Below are positions 1 to 11,712 of a stretch of 64,000 nucleotides of DNA, in pieces. The notes below the pieces were generated by a model that made no database searches, had not been told where the DNA came from, and worked only from the letters and a program-made list of their open reading frames with translations. The stretch's first letter is position 1, and the number at the start of each line of letters is the position of its first letter. The stretch comes from Scolanthus callimorphus (Eukaryota > Cnidaria > Anthozoa > Actiniaria > Edwardsiidae), in contig CM066912.1 of assembly GCA_033964015.1 (NCBI GenBank), forward strand, positions 28,234,532-28,298,531, given 5' to 3'. A program made the position numbers and the translations under genes.

Positions 1-258
1 ATTGTCAAAAAGTTCACCAAAACTTGCAGGTTTTGGAGAGAATCGCTGTTCTTGTAGGCCGCCATCTTTATTTTGGCCCCAGGAGCCCGGAAATTCAAAC
101 ACAGGTAGCCCGCGTCACGCACGGGTTGGCATTGGCAAAAACGACACATTTATCTTTAGTATTTATTTTAGGGATTTCTACACGTCGTTCATCGGCTAAT
201 ATCGAATGAAAACAATAACAAAGGAGTGCCTGACACGGGCTCTCTAATGAGAGCATAG

Positions 259-641
259 AGTCCCTGAACTCTCTGTCGCGGCTCCGTTGTTGCCTGTAGT
301 CGCCGAAAAGGAGACTCCAGAAACCTTTGCATGCGCATGCGCTAGATCTGACCAAGAACTTGGATATTTTGGATATTTTGTTAGTGCGCATGACCCAAAT
401 ACCGCTGTCGGAGATTGTTTGTTGCATTTTTGAGGGAACGGCCAAAATGGCGTCCTATCTTGATGAACAAAATTCATGATGCCAACAATCAATCTCTGAC
501 AGCGGTATTTGGATTATGCGCACTAACAAAAAAATGACTGTTCTTGATCAGATCTAGCGCATGCGCATACAAAGGTTTCTGAACTCTCCTTTAGGGGACC
601 ACAGGTAACAACGGAGCCGCGAAGGAGAGTTCAGGAACTGG
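259..641. repeat. Fold-back (palindromic) MITE
   Basis: The left arm (about 259-430) and right arm (about 490-641) are imperfect reverse complements. Both carry CGCGGCTCCGTTGTT, an AGAAACCTTTG block, a GCATGCGC-AGATCTGA segment and an AAATACCGCTGTC segment. No coding potential is visible. A second, one-armed copy lies at 27181-27365 in intron 1 of paralog B, which shows that the sequence is dispersed. No clear target duplication was resolved. Confidence 0.75.
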
Positions 642-2132
642 ACTAATGACAGTAGTCTCTCTGTTCATAGTCAGTAGATCGAGGGACCCCCTCTAACTAT
701 GCTTTGCTGCCTTGTAGAAATCATGAATCCTGCGATCTGATTGGCTCCGCTACTCACGTATTAGAAGTGAACTGCGCGAATAACCACCGAGGCTAAAGCT
801 GTAGCATTGTTCAAGTTTATTAGTGACCAGTGTATGGGGGTGATTGCCTGGAAATCCAGAAACGGGTGGGATAAGATAGTAGAATTTCCACTGGTGCGAA
901 GGATCTTCTAAAATGATACTGTGTGTAGAAAAACACGAAACCAATACACTTAATGTATCTGTCAATGTGGAGGGGGAGGTGCGGCAAAAGGTGGGGATTT
1001 GAACTTTTAGTTTCATCCAAAGGGGGAGGGCCATTTGATGTCTGCTTTGCCTTAACGTTTTAGAAGCCGAGTTAAGTATTTTTTAACCGTTTGCCGCGCT
1101 AGTTTCTGTGTGGTTTTATTCCTTTGAAATGGCAGTATTAAAACACGTGTGTTGCTCTCTACGCAATTATTTTGAATTTAAGAGTTTACTTCTAATCAAG
1201 CCTGAGAGTCTCTGTTAATTCCTGGGCTTTTCGGTCTTCACCGCTCGTTCCATGCTACAGACATATGTTTGCCCCAGACAGGAACCAATGTTTTCTGAAA
1301 TTTGCATGTAGCCTCTTAAAATATTTCTAAAGCGAGAGTAAACATCTTAACCAAACAAATCATCGAAAAGCGGATCATCAATAGCGCGCTGACGAGAGGA
1401 GTAAGATTGAAGACCTCCTGTCTTAATTTCTCATATTCTGGTCTCGACTGGTCGTTTTATAGCATGGAGATAAATTGCTGAATCTTAAAATGAAGAGACT
1501 TCTGCTGAACATATCTCGGCCGCGCGAAAAGCCTTTGCATTGCTGCTTGAATTACTAAGGGAAGTAAACTGTCCCAGTTGTAAACTTTGTTAAAGTTTCT
1601 ACTATGGAAGAATGAAGGTAGGCCTTTTGTGTCCTTTTATTTCTTCTTCTACAACTAAAGAAGCTAGGGAAATTGATTTGTTGTATTTATACATATGATT
1701 TTTGACAAACGCATTTGCTTGGAGATGACAGTAGAAGTCTTAAATGTTTTGAGTGTGTTCTAAATCCGTAAATCTGCTTGACTCCATTGTTTACCGTTGT
1801 TGTCAAGCACCTTAAATGAGGTAAAGAAGAATACAAACGCTTGAGGTGCATTCGGCCTGGAAATTACTAGTAAAAAACTGTGAAAACTTCGAAAGCAGCA
1901 AACGTTTTCAAACGTCGAAAAAAAATTTCAGAAAGAACATTTTAACTACGCAAGAAACTTTGTCACCTTCGATCCCACGCTTTTTTTCTTTCAAAAATAA
2001 TCAGCCACGAACCAAATCAAATCAAATCAACTTTATTTACTCATAAGGCTATTATCAGTTGGAGTTATACACAGAGTATAGTTTTGGGGTGAGTTATATT
2101 TTCGTGCTAGACTACAGAGTAAATGAGTTACT
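642..2132. other. Intergenic, no gene recognised
   Basis: Only short ORFs without recognisable domains. The segment near 722-770 resembles the 'AATCCTGC..TCTGATTGGCT' repeat that recurs at about 24431 and 31208. The last 7 bases (AGTTACT, 2126-2132) are a candidate target duplication of the element that starts at 2133. Confidence 0.5.
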
Positions 2133-2155
2133 ACACTGTAAAAAATAATGAGCTG
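2133..2155 (+). repeat. Left terminal inverted repeat
   Basis: Perfect reverse complement of 13269-13291 over 23 bp, followed by a TTGGCCCC stretch that also has an inverted counterpart at the right end. Confidence 0.8.
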
Positions 2156-2400
2156 TTTTGGCCCCGAAGGCCAAAACGGCCCCAAGGATGCAAGGGCCAA
2201 TTTGGCCCACATGGAGCTGTTTTGGATAAGATGGGCCAAAATAAGTACCTGTTAGGGCCAATTCGACTATCTTTTACTCTAAATAGGCCCCTCAAAATTT
2301 GGCTCCTTTACAACTGGGCCCCAAAATTGGGCCAAAATTGCACCATCATGGTACACATAACAAGGCTTGTGATTTTTGTAAACGTTTACCCAATAAATTT
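2156..2400. repeat. Left subterminal GGCC-motif cluster
   Basis: Repeated short words of the form TTTGGCCC / GGGCCAAAA in both orientations, mirrored by a comparable cluster before the right terminus. Such subterminal arrays usually serve as transposase-binding sites in large DNA transposons. That function is inferred here. Confidence 0.5.
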
Positions 2401-2875
2401 GTCGTAAACAGTCAGGGCAACTTGAAGTAATGAAATGACATTTCACAAATAATTAAGGTCTTCACTGGAGTAAAAAGTTCCATACAACATCGCCAATGTT
2501 TCAAAGAATTTAAGATTTAAAAGAAGAATACAAAAGTTATGGCAAATTTGACTCTTTCCCACAAATACAAATCAATGCTATAAGCACTTCTGTAAAAAAA
2601 TAAAGCTAAATAATAATTAAATGCGATTTGTTCTCATTGCCTTTTAAGCTACCCCATCTATATGAAAGGCACTCTACCTTTGACCATAAAATATAAAAAT
2701 ATAAAAGTCATAATAATAAAAAAATGTTACTTTCACAAGGTATGTATAAAACAATTACGAAACAAGGGGGCCTATTAGCAATTTTATTTCCCTATTGAGG
2801 CTTACAGAACTTTGGCATTTTAGACATTCAATGCTGAACCATTAAATCTACATTTGTTCATTGTATATGTCTAAA

Positions 2876-4117
2876 TCATATTTGGGGCAAATTCAACCAT
2901 TGCTCTAAGCTTTCAAGGAAAGGGATATCAATGACCTCATCATCACATTGAACCCTTCTCCTCTTTGATCCTTTTAGTCGGTGTCCATGATAATGGCCAA
3001 GGACGCGCTTTACAGGTTCCTTTCCAAAAGAATAAAAATAGACTTTGTTAACCAGGGCTCAAAATTAACAAACAATCAGCCGTAATTTTATGCCTTGAAC
3101 CAGCATTACAGGTGTAATTCATCAAAAATCTAGTCGTAAATTCACTAAGACAACACTGTAGAGACTGAAAACATAGGCGTTTTTATGTCCAAGTCTAACA
3201 AGTTGGGCACAGGAAAAATTTTACGTGCATTTATGCCTGTATCGGGCACAATTTCAAGCTCCTGGAGTTACTGCAGAATACCCAACGCTGATTTGCATCT
3301 CTCAGAACGAGGTGACATAACACAAAAGATCTTCAGCTTCAAATCAGCGGGGGGGTGGGGGGGGGGGGGGGTGTTCTGCAGTCTAGCCCAAAAAACAATT
3401 TCTAAAAGGGATAAATAATTATTTTGATAATTTAGTTTGAAAAATCAAACTTTAAAAATGACACTTGCCAATACAACACAATTCAATGTCTTTTTTCACA
3501 CTTACCACAAGCCCAAATTTTTCTTTGAATACTTGTCTTTGTCTGTGTTCAGTTTCCAGATCTTGAAATGGGTTGATCTCATTTGAATTTTGCCTAAATA
3601 AGTCTTGCCATGTGATGTTTTGCAAATCATCGACAACGTCTAGTGTTGATAGCTCCTTACTAATATTCACACAGACCGACTTCACAGCCACAGAGATAAG
3701 GGTGGTTGTGCTTTGAATGATGTCATCCAATGCTTTCTGTGATAGATTATGTGATTCCTTTATTCTTAAGAGGTATGCAGCACTTGTACAGTTCAAATCC
3801 CCATGAAATGTTTCATCTGCATCATCATCATCTGATAGAAGCTCACCTATAAATTCATTATCAGATTGTTCCTCTGGCAATTCATGCCGCACAAAATCCA
3901 CAGGCTGTGTAATGTCACGCGCATTTTTTACAAAATTCTTGTGAGATCTGTAGATATGGCTTCTGTAGCCATAAAACGTCTTGTAAGTCACTCCACAGCC
4001 ATCTATACCACATAAAACCTGAAAATTTGGATCCTCTCTATGAACTCGCTTTATGTGACTGAGAAAAAGCGCAAAATTTTCAAGGACGACATTGCACAAT
4101 GTGCACTGAAGACCCAT
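2876..4117 (-). CDS. Truncated C2H2 zinc-finger protein of an expanded cnidarian/fish family
   Basis: Two exons on the minus strand: 4117-3506 (204 codons, donor GTAAGT at 3505) and 3019-2876 (47 codons plus TGA). They join in phase 0, giving about 251 aa. Residues 5-26 (C-x2-C-x12-H-x4-H) and 36-59 (C-x4-C-x12-H-x4-H) form two C2H2 fingers. An acidic stretch (DDDDADE) and a helical region follow. The second exon starts EPVKRVLG and ends at LPQI-stop. From general knowledge, relatives continue several hundred residues after this point, so this copy looks C-terminally truncated. It faces the SAM-like gene across a 283-bp shared promoter region. Molecular function is unknown; DNA binding is inferred from the fingers. 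Confidence 0.6.
3351..3372. repeat. Poly-G tract
   Basis: Near-uninterrupted G run in the long 3' part of the element, downstream of the C2H2 first exon. Simple sequence only. Confidence 0.9.
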
Positions 4118-4253
4118 AACTTGCGAATTATAGAGGGTGAACCTCTGAAGGGTAATGATAATATCACAATGTAAACATGATCCGTGGACGTTCGTCGTTC
4201 TGATTGGGAGACATACTTTAATGCCAAACTACTATTAAGGATTAAGATATGGG

Positions 4254-4260
4254 TATAAAA
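4254..4260 (+). promoter_or_regulatory. TATA box of the SAM-like gene (bidirectional promoter interval)
   Basis: TATAAAA lies about 140 bp upstream of the plus-strand ATG at 4400 and about 140 bp upstream (on the other strand) of the C2H2 ATG at 4117. The 4118-4399 interval therefore probably drives both divergent genes. It also contains CCAAT-like and GATTGG words. Confidence 0.5.
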
Positions 4261-7200
4261 GGATTTTCCCTCCAAAATTCGTCCTCTTTCGTCGAAGTCC
4301 TCAAGACAACCAGAAGAGTGCAGAAGCGAGCGACATTTCAGCTCTGTGTTTCACCTAGACCTCGTGCTCTTTAACGAAGTACCAACTCCAAAGTCTGCCA
4401 TGGAATTTGATCCAGATTTTACAAAGGAAGAAGTTGTTTCCTGGCTAAAGGCAAACGGATTTTGTCCCGAAGCTACGCACAAATTTGGTAAGAAAGCGAA
4501 ATCCACGTGTGTAAGCTAGTAGCTCTTGCAAGAAGCTCACTGACGACTTGCTTGTTTCTTTTCTTTTCCTTCTTAACAGAGAAGGACGCTGCCGATGGTA
4601 AAGATCTTCAGGACATTGCGAAGCACGACGGCCTATTGAGGTTTTACTTCCCGACACTGAAAGGGCGCCTGAATTTTCTAAGGAAAGTGGAAGTACAAGA
4701 CGAAGAGACCGATTCTATCAGTGTGAGTTCGCGCTCGTTTCGCGCCATTGATCAGGACGCTATGACGCATGCTCAGTAATGTGAGACGCCGGTTTCCGGT
4801 TTCAGTGGCTTACAATTTCAGTCATGCGCACCAAGAGCTTGCTTTTGATGACGGTTTAGGTTCGGTTTGAAAAACGGAACACTGAAGCTGCAAAGATGTT
4901 GATTACACCTCGAAATCTCCGAATTACTAACCCCAGTCCTTTAATTATTCTTTTCCATATTGTAATAGGTATTCTTTATATATTTTTTTTTCGCAGTCTC
5001 CCATTGCTGGGCCAAGTTCTGTTAGGGACGTGGATACAAGCTTTCCGAAGGCGAAATCAAATTCCAGCAGCGCCTCTAGCTCTCTACTTGATATTTCCAG
5101 CATTTGCGACTCGGAAGACGAAGAAGAATCGAGATCGAGCAATAGAACGTCGACACCGAAAGGAAAGGCCCCGAAGAAACTAGTTGTAAGTGTCCTATTA
5201 CAAAGCTCATTTACTTTAGCCCGGGGACAGCAACATTTTCAAAATTCCCTAGGGTAGCCAGTGGTGTGCAAATGCCCCACGGTGTCCTGGGTAGGGGATG
5301 ATCACCACTGGAATTGACTGATACATTATAATCGACAAACGTATTTTTTCAGCAATTTAGAGCAAACAAGTAATGAGTGTTGAATGCTAATGTGAATTTT
5401 TCTATTCTATCTCGACCAATAACAGGATAAAAGGGATAATCCCTCCAGATCATCTGAGAAGAAAATAAAACCCTATGGAGGAAAGGTGAGATCTGTAATA
5501 GATTAGGAAATTATTAGACTTTACCTAAAAAAATAACATAAGGCTTATAAGACATGATCAATGTATGCCCATGCAGCTGTTTTAAACCCAAATACAAATG
5601 ATTACACCGGTTCTGAATAAAATGTATATTTGAAGTGAATGCAAAGTGTACACCTGTGAAATCCGTCAAAATAGAGTATCGTGATCCTGCAAACTCTTGT
5701 GAAAACCCTGGATACATTGTCCATCGGAACTCACTTTATAATGCTGAGATAATCTGCAGTTCTTCATGGGTTGGCTACTTTCAATTTGAACCATCTGTTC
5801 TGAAAGTGACAACTGCCCTGGTTGACCGTTTTTCATAGATACATTCAGACATTCTGCAGTATTATGAAAGCTTCAGTAGTTGTCAGTGTGAGTCACTCAT
5901 TTTTGCCCTTTTGTTGCAGATTCTACCTAAATGGGTGTCAAATTTGAGCTCCCAACACGGGTATGTTATTGTTAGTTATTGTTTTGTGTGTGTGGCTGAG
6001 GAAATGCACTGCAGTTGTAGAGCATTGAATCAATAGCTTGTTTATTACAAATTAGTAAATTTAGCATTGCAGTTTCTCTTTAAGAGACATAGTTGTCACT
6101 GGACAGTCACAAAATATCTCTTTGACAGGGGTATGTCTTCACTGTACAATGGAAAGTTGCCAGCAGTGTGTTAAACAGTGCAAAAAATGCTGGCAAGCTT
6201 GGGAGGTGGCCAGCTAGTTCTGGCAGCACTGTGTAGTGCCTTAAATGTTGATATTTTATTCTTTTTTACTAAGCACCACTCTTTCCAGCTGTTATGTTGA
6301 TTTGATAACTGGCTCCCAGAAAATATTATTTCATATACACATTACTTTTTATAATGATTTCAGTTCTTTCAAATCATGAGACTACTTTTCTTTCAAGTTA
6401 ATTAATCATTGTACTTTCTTCTAGTTTTCAGCATCTGTGGAAGCAGGGCTGAATTCAGGTCACCTGAAACCTAACCTGAAGAGCGAGTTAGTGAGGGATG
6501 TCTGCATCAATATTAACAATTATACCACGTCACTTAAGACACCAGAGCGAGAGTGGATTGCACAAGAGATCATAAAGAAATATCCTTGTCTGGCAGACAA
6601 GGTGACGAATCAGGATGACAATGAATGGGTTTGTACACAGAATTATTCTTGAAAAAGTCATATATACAAGTGCCACTCAGAATCCTGAGGCCTGGAATTC
6701 CGCATGATATGGCCCTTTAAAAAGTTATTCTTCCAAAATAGGAACAATCTCATGGGTGCTGAAATTTATTGTTTTATGCTTGAGGTAGACACAAACTGTA
6801 CTGAAGTTGCATGTTAGTCTCAGTACAACAGGTGAAGAAAAAATATATCCTTTCAGAACATGTTCTAATTCTTGGCTTGAACTGGTCACATGGTCACTTT
6901 AATAGATCTCCCTAAACAATATCTATGTAGCCTATGTGGCTGTAGTTTCTGGAAGGGCCTTTCCATTTTTTAGCCGCACCCCCTACATAAGAGTTTTTGC
7001 AAGGGGTATAGCAAAATGGCCTTTTCCGATAGGGTCAAGCCAAAAAAAAGCTCTTCTGTAGTTCAGAAAAAAATATTTACAAATGTAACCCCCTAGTTTT
7101 GAAAACACTTACTTTGATGTTTGCCTTCTTTTAAAAGGATACCATCGATGGTAAACTCTTCAATCGTTGGAAGAAGATCCAAAAACGCAGTCGGCTAAAT

Positions 7201-7650
7201 GGTGTAGCAGGGGAGGCAGGGGAGGTACCAAAGAAAAAAAGGAAAGAAGGGACATACTTGGGCAGAAATCCCAGATATACCTGAAGGGGAGTCCTTGGAG
7301 AGCCTGCGCAACTTTGCGAAGGCCAACAGGGCAGAGCTTGCTCAAAACCAAAGAAGCAGAAGCTCCATAAAGATTTTATGGACAAGACATTCCCACTTCG
7401 ACGCCATGACATCTTGACATCGCCCACATTAGTCAAGAATGTGCTTTCAGATTACCCTTCACTAAAAAACATTATCCACGTAAGTGTCAAATGCCTTTGA
7501 TACTACCTTTTTGCAACAATTTTTATGGATCAAACCATCTTTTCACCTGAGCTATTCACTTCAGGGCAAAAGTATTATTATTTAAAAAAATGAAATTTGA
7601 AAAATATTACAGGCCCATAGTCAACCAGGTCCCAAAGAGGTTCATATTTA

Positions 7651-7950
7651 ACCATTATCCTGCGAGATTGCGCAGAATATCGTCTGATACTTAGCCGACG
7701 AGGGACGAAGTCCCGAGTTGGCTAAAATCAGACGATATTCTGCAAAATCGAGCAGGATAATGGTTTATTATTCAGCACATCGATAGCACAAAAACCCCCG
7801 AAAAAATGACTTTTGTGTATTATTTACGAGCTCAAAACATCATATTTTCCTCAGAGACGGATATCGCAGGATAGCTGTCATGTACAGAAGACAGCTATTG
7901 GCGTTCCAATGACCATATTTGGGCAGTGCATCGATGTGCTGAATAATAAT
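7651..7950. repeat. Nested palindromic repeats
   Basis: Arms CCATTATCCTGC...CAGAATATCGTCTGAT (from about 7651) and their reverse complement (to about 7762) form a hairpin. A second inverted pair, TTATTCAGCACATCGAT (about 7768) and ATCGATGTGCTGAATAA (about 7933), adjoins it. Located in intron 7 of the SAM-like gene. Confidence 0.7.
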
Positions 7951-8130
7951 GTATAATATTTGCATTTCATCAATTTTTCTACTGCGGCTTTGATGCATGG
8001 GTCTTTAAGGTTACTGAGAACATGATTGTTTTTCTGAGGACGTGCTGTGAAGGTTCTCAGTAACATTAATAGAATAACATTTATGTCAACGGAATAGAAT
8101 TATGCATAAATTTATACTTCCTTTTCACAC

Positions 8131-8564
8131 AATGGGCAATTCCAGAAAATATATGTACCCCGGGGGCAGGCAGCATTGGAAATTCTAAATGGGAGGGGGT
8201 TTCCAAGCTCGGACTTCTGCCTGCATGGGGGGTTTTCGAAGCTGGAAGCTAGTATAACCGCTCAGGAATTCTATCTGCATGGGTAAAGGGGGGCAAGGGT
8301 GCCACATGGTCATTTTGTCAAGTACGTGCAAATGCATATATCCGGTGAAAAACGTTATGGCAATACAAGCAAAGAAAGCGTCTTGCCCTTGTTTTGAGCT
8401 TGAACGTTGCACAAACAACGTTTTCAAGATCACTCACGTGCATATATATGAGTATAGGATGCTGTGCGTCTGGAGGGGGGAGCCATTTTGGAAATGCTGG
8501 ATGCATCGGGGGTCAAAAACTAGTGCCCCTGAGTTACATATATTTCCTGGAATTGCCCAATTTC
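8131..8564. repeat. MITE with ~34-bp inverted ends
   Basis: Left end GGCAATTCCAGAAAATATATG and a following GGGGGCA are mirrored by TGCCCC...CATATATTTCCTGGAATTGCC at the right end. No coding capacity. Intronic insertion in the SAM-like gene. Confidence 0.75.
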
Positions 8565-8993
8565 TAGTTTTTTAAATCATATTTTTATAAATTATGATCC
8601 TATTTTGTGTGAACTGCATTATTACTGTTAAAACATGTATGTCCAAGATGACCATTTGCCAATGTTATTTTGCATTTTTGGTATTTTGATGTCAATATTA
8701 TGAGTTTCTGTGGTTCTTTGGCATTTTGAAACCCTTAATGGACAGGGATATTGTACATATTGTTTTGTTTATGTTTCTGAGAATTTATGAGCAATATTAT
8801 ATGCCTATTTTTTAGGTAAAAATCACCAGTTTTCTTCTATTTGTGGTCTCATGAAATACTAATTTTTCTTAAGTCACCCACCCACTTGACATGTACTGCA
8901 GCAGGGCTATGCTCTGTGCTGTTATGTGCATGGGACCACACATTACTTGGCATGCCTGGTCAATTGTATAAAACATGCTGACTCTGCAGATGC

Positions 8994-9030
8994 CTGATGA
9001 AGGCCATGTGATATGGCTGAAACATTGCAA
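8994..9030 (+). ncRNA. Hammerhead-like core motif (weak)
   Basis: CTGATGA, an AGGCCAT/ATGGCT hairpin with a short loop, then GAAAC: the order of core elements of a type I hammerhead as found in Penelope-like retroelements. A matching helix I/III and cleavage-site trinucleotide were not identified, so this may be a fossil or chance match. Confidence 0.2.
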
Positions 9031-9600
9031 CTTTGGTATTATGACTGACTGTCAAAGTTAAACAGTTAAACAGGTAGTTTTACGAGTGCAAAGTAAATTA
9101 TACCGGTAATTGTTTTCTGACATCTGTTCCAGATGAGCATTCATGAAAATAATAATTGCAAAGATTAACATATCTGTGTATACTATGTTTTTATTTAAAG
9201 CTTAAAGGAGAGATGTGTCGAATCTTTGGAGACGATGAGCTGCCTTCAAACATCCGCAAAAAATATGACATGTGGCAAGACAAAATCCTGAAGTTTGCAG
9301 AAGGCAGCAAATTGAAGACCATAACTGATGTCATTGGTGACATGGAGGCTGCCCTTTCAGAAGAAGGTTGTAATAAAGATGGTAAGTATGATGTTGACTT
9401 TAACCTCTGGTCTATAGAGGTTTACCTATAAGTCATTTTTTAAATAACAAATATATTTTCAATACGAACAGGGTTCGAAATTCCCACAAGCTAACTCACT
9501 AAATGTTAGTGGAATGTGCCAATTATAAAGTGTGGAAAAAAATCGCTCGCATTTTCTATCAATGTTTTTTGGTGCTGCTACTACATCCAGTAATTAACAA

Positions 9601-9853
9601 GCCTCTGTCCGATGGGTGTGATAATGTTATGATTGGTTTGTTGTGTTTATCTAATACCGTAAAAAACTTCTAAAATAACACCATTAGTTTGTTGTTCCAT
9701 GACTTCGCATCACACAAATCAGGTTTAGGCCAAAGGATGGATTGAAATTCCACAAGATTTTAACTGATTGAGTTCACTTCTTTTACTGGTACCTCATTAG
9801 CATAGAGTTATATGGGCTACGAAACTATTTGTCACGCCCATCGGACACAGGGT
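9601..9853. repeat. MITE, CTGTCCGATGGGYGTGA ends
   Basis: The left end CTGTCCGATGGGTGTGA and the right end TCACGCCCATCGGACACAG are near-perfect inverted repeats about 250 bp apart. Non-coding, in the intron between exons 8 and 9 of the SAM-like gene. Confidence 0.7.
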
Positions 9854-10649
9854 CTTTAAGAAAGCATGTATCTTGCCCATTTAGCTTGTAGACTCGTCTC
9901 TACAAGGTGAATTAATGTTGTGACTAAAAAAAACGAATTTTTAACCCTGACAGAAATCAAGAATAGAGCATCACTTATGATAGTGAATAAGCACCTTAAA
10001 CAAAGAGGTGGACGGAAGGGGGCAGTACAGGAGGAAGTGCTGACAATCATAGAGGTACTTATGATAGCCATCTTTACTAAAAGTTAGGCAACTAAGACCA
10101 ATGTTTTCTCTGTATTGTGTATCTTGTGCTGAAAGGATGTTCTGCTGATGCTTGACCATTCTGGATACAGCTTCTAACTTGCGCCTGACGAGAATAAAAG
10201 TCTTGAAATTTAGCCTGTGAAACAGGCTCTCAAAAAGTGCCCTGGAAAATTTCCTGAAAGCCATCTGAAGCTCTTCTAGAGCTCAGTCAAAAATGGGAGA
10301 TTGGGGCGAGTATCGGCATCACTGTTTCCTTGGTATCATACTGTTTCCTTGGTATCACTGCTAGCGCCTGTTGAGCAGGCTAGCTGAAATTAATCTCCTA
10401 CTGTTGTTACTCACTATTCATAAATCCTTTATACTATTAAATACAAAGCACTTTATATGTTAAGACAACTTTGGCTGCACTCCGAGTTACACAACTTAAC
10501 TTTGGAGAAGTACACTTTAACATATTTCATAAAATGTCCAATTTATAAAAAAATGTTTTTTGGTAGTCGTGACAAATTAAGGGCATGTTGACACACTATT
10601 GATTTTGACTTAGACACAGCACTAGTCTTGACCTTGTACCTTGGTACTG

Positions 10650-10897
10650 CACTATTGAGTTGAGCATGGAATGCCTAGAGTTTGGTTGATAAGTTTGAAC
10701 GTTTAATTTGGATAGTTTTATGTCTCAAAAAGCATGTTGTCAAGGCCGGTTCATAATGTTGTCAAAAATGTTGCCCCAAAGTTTCAAAATCATTGGCTAT
10801 TTCCTAGACAACATTGCAAACTCCACATGACAACGTGCTTTTGAGACACAAAACTATCCAAACGAAATGTTCAAACTTATCGACCATGCTCAACTGA
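10650..10897. repeat. MITE with ~65-bp inverted arms
   Basis: The left arm (GTTGAGCATG ... GATAGTTTTATGTCTCAAAA ... CATGTTGTCA) is mirrored by the right arm (TGACAACGTGC ... GAGACACAAAACTATC ... CATGCTCAAC). Non-coding. Confidence 0.7.
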
Positions 10898-11154
10898 ATA
10901 GCACAAATGTAGTGTTTACTTGCCATTGCAATTTTCTATTGCACATGGGCACCAAGTGTTAATATATGTACATGCATGCTTAAAAGTGCCTTGTGTGTGT
11001 TCATGTCCTTGTACTTTGGCCATATCCAAATTGACAAGTACCAACAATGTACAGGTCATTCATCATGGGAAGTTTCAAGCTATTGGCTTCGCCACAGCTA
11101 AACATTTTAGGTGTGCATGTTTCATAAGTACAACATGGATCCTATACCCAACTC

Positions 11155-11442
11155 CTAATGGGCTGTGTAAAAAAAACGTACTCCCATCCCCTTCCTTTTG
11201 AGGAACTTCAAAGTTTCAAAAATTGCTCTACCCCTGTGGAAATTCCAGACTACTATACAAGCCCCGTCAAAATTTACAGCAACCCCTTTGGAAATTCCTC
11301 ATTCTCTTGTGGGAAATTCAAGGGTAAAATGAATGGCCCTGTGGAAATTCCAGGGTCAAACACAGCAACCCCTACAGAATTTCCAGGTTCCTTAATGGGG
11401 GTGGGGGATTGGAGGTACATTTTTTTGGACAACCCATTGTAC
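11155..11442. repeat. MITE with AATGGG...GTAC inverted ends
   Basis: The left end AATGGGCTGTGTAAAAAAAA followed by CGTACTCCCATCCCC is mirrored by the right end GGGGATTGGAGGTACATTTTTTTGG...CCCATT. The interior carries several GGAAATTCC words. Located just upstream of the last exon of the SAM-like gene. Confidence 0.65.
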
Positions 11443-11712
11443 AATATGTTGTGGTATTTTATGGTTTTACTACTATACAGTGAGTAACAATCAGATGACG
11501 TTCAGGAAAAGGCTGATAATTTAGACCCAGCTTCAAAATCAAACTTGGCTAAAACCAAAATGGATTGTAACTATCACACTAAAGTTATAAATGTACATTG
11601 TTTTTGCAGAGGGATGCAGATGTTGATTCAATAATAAAGGACTTGGTGCAACCCCAGATTGTCATTGTGGGTGAGCTTTTTGACGCTGACATAATATATA
11701 TTGTAGCTGAAG

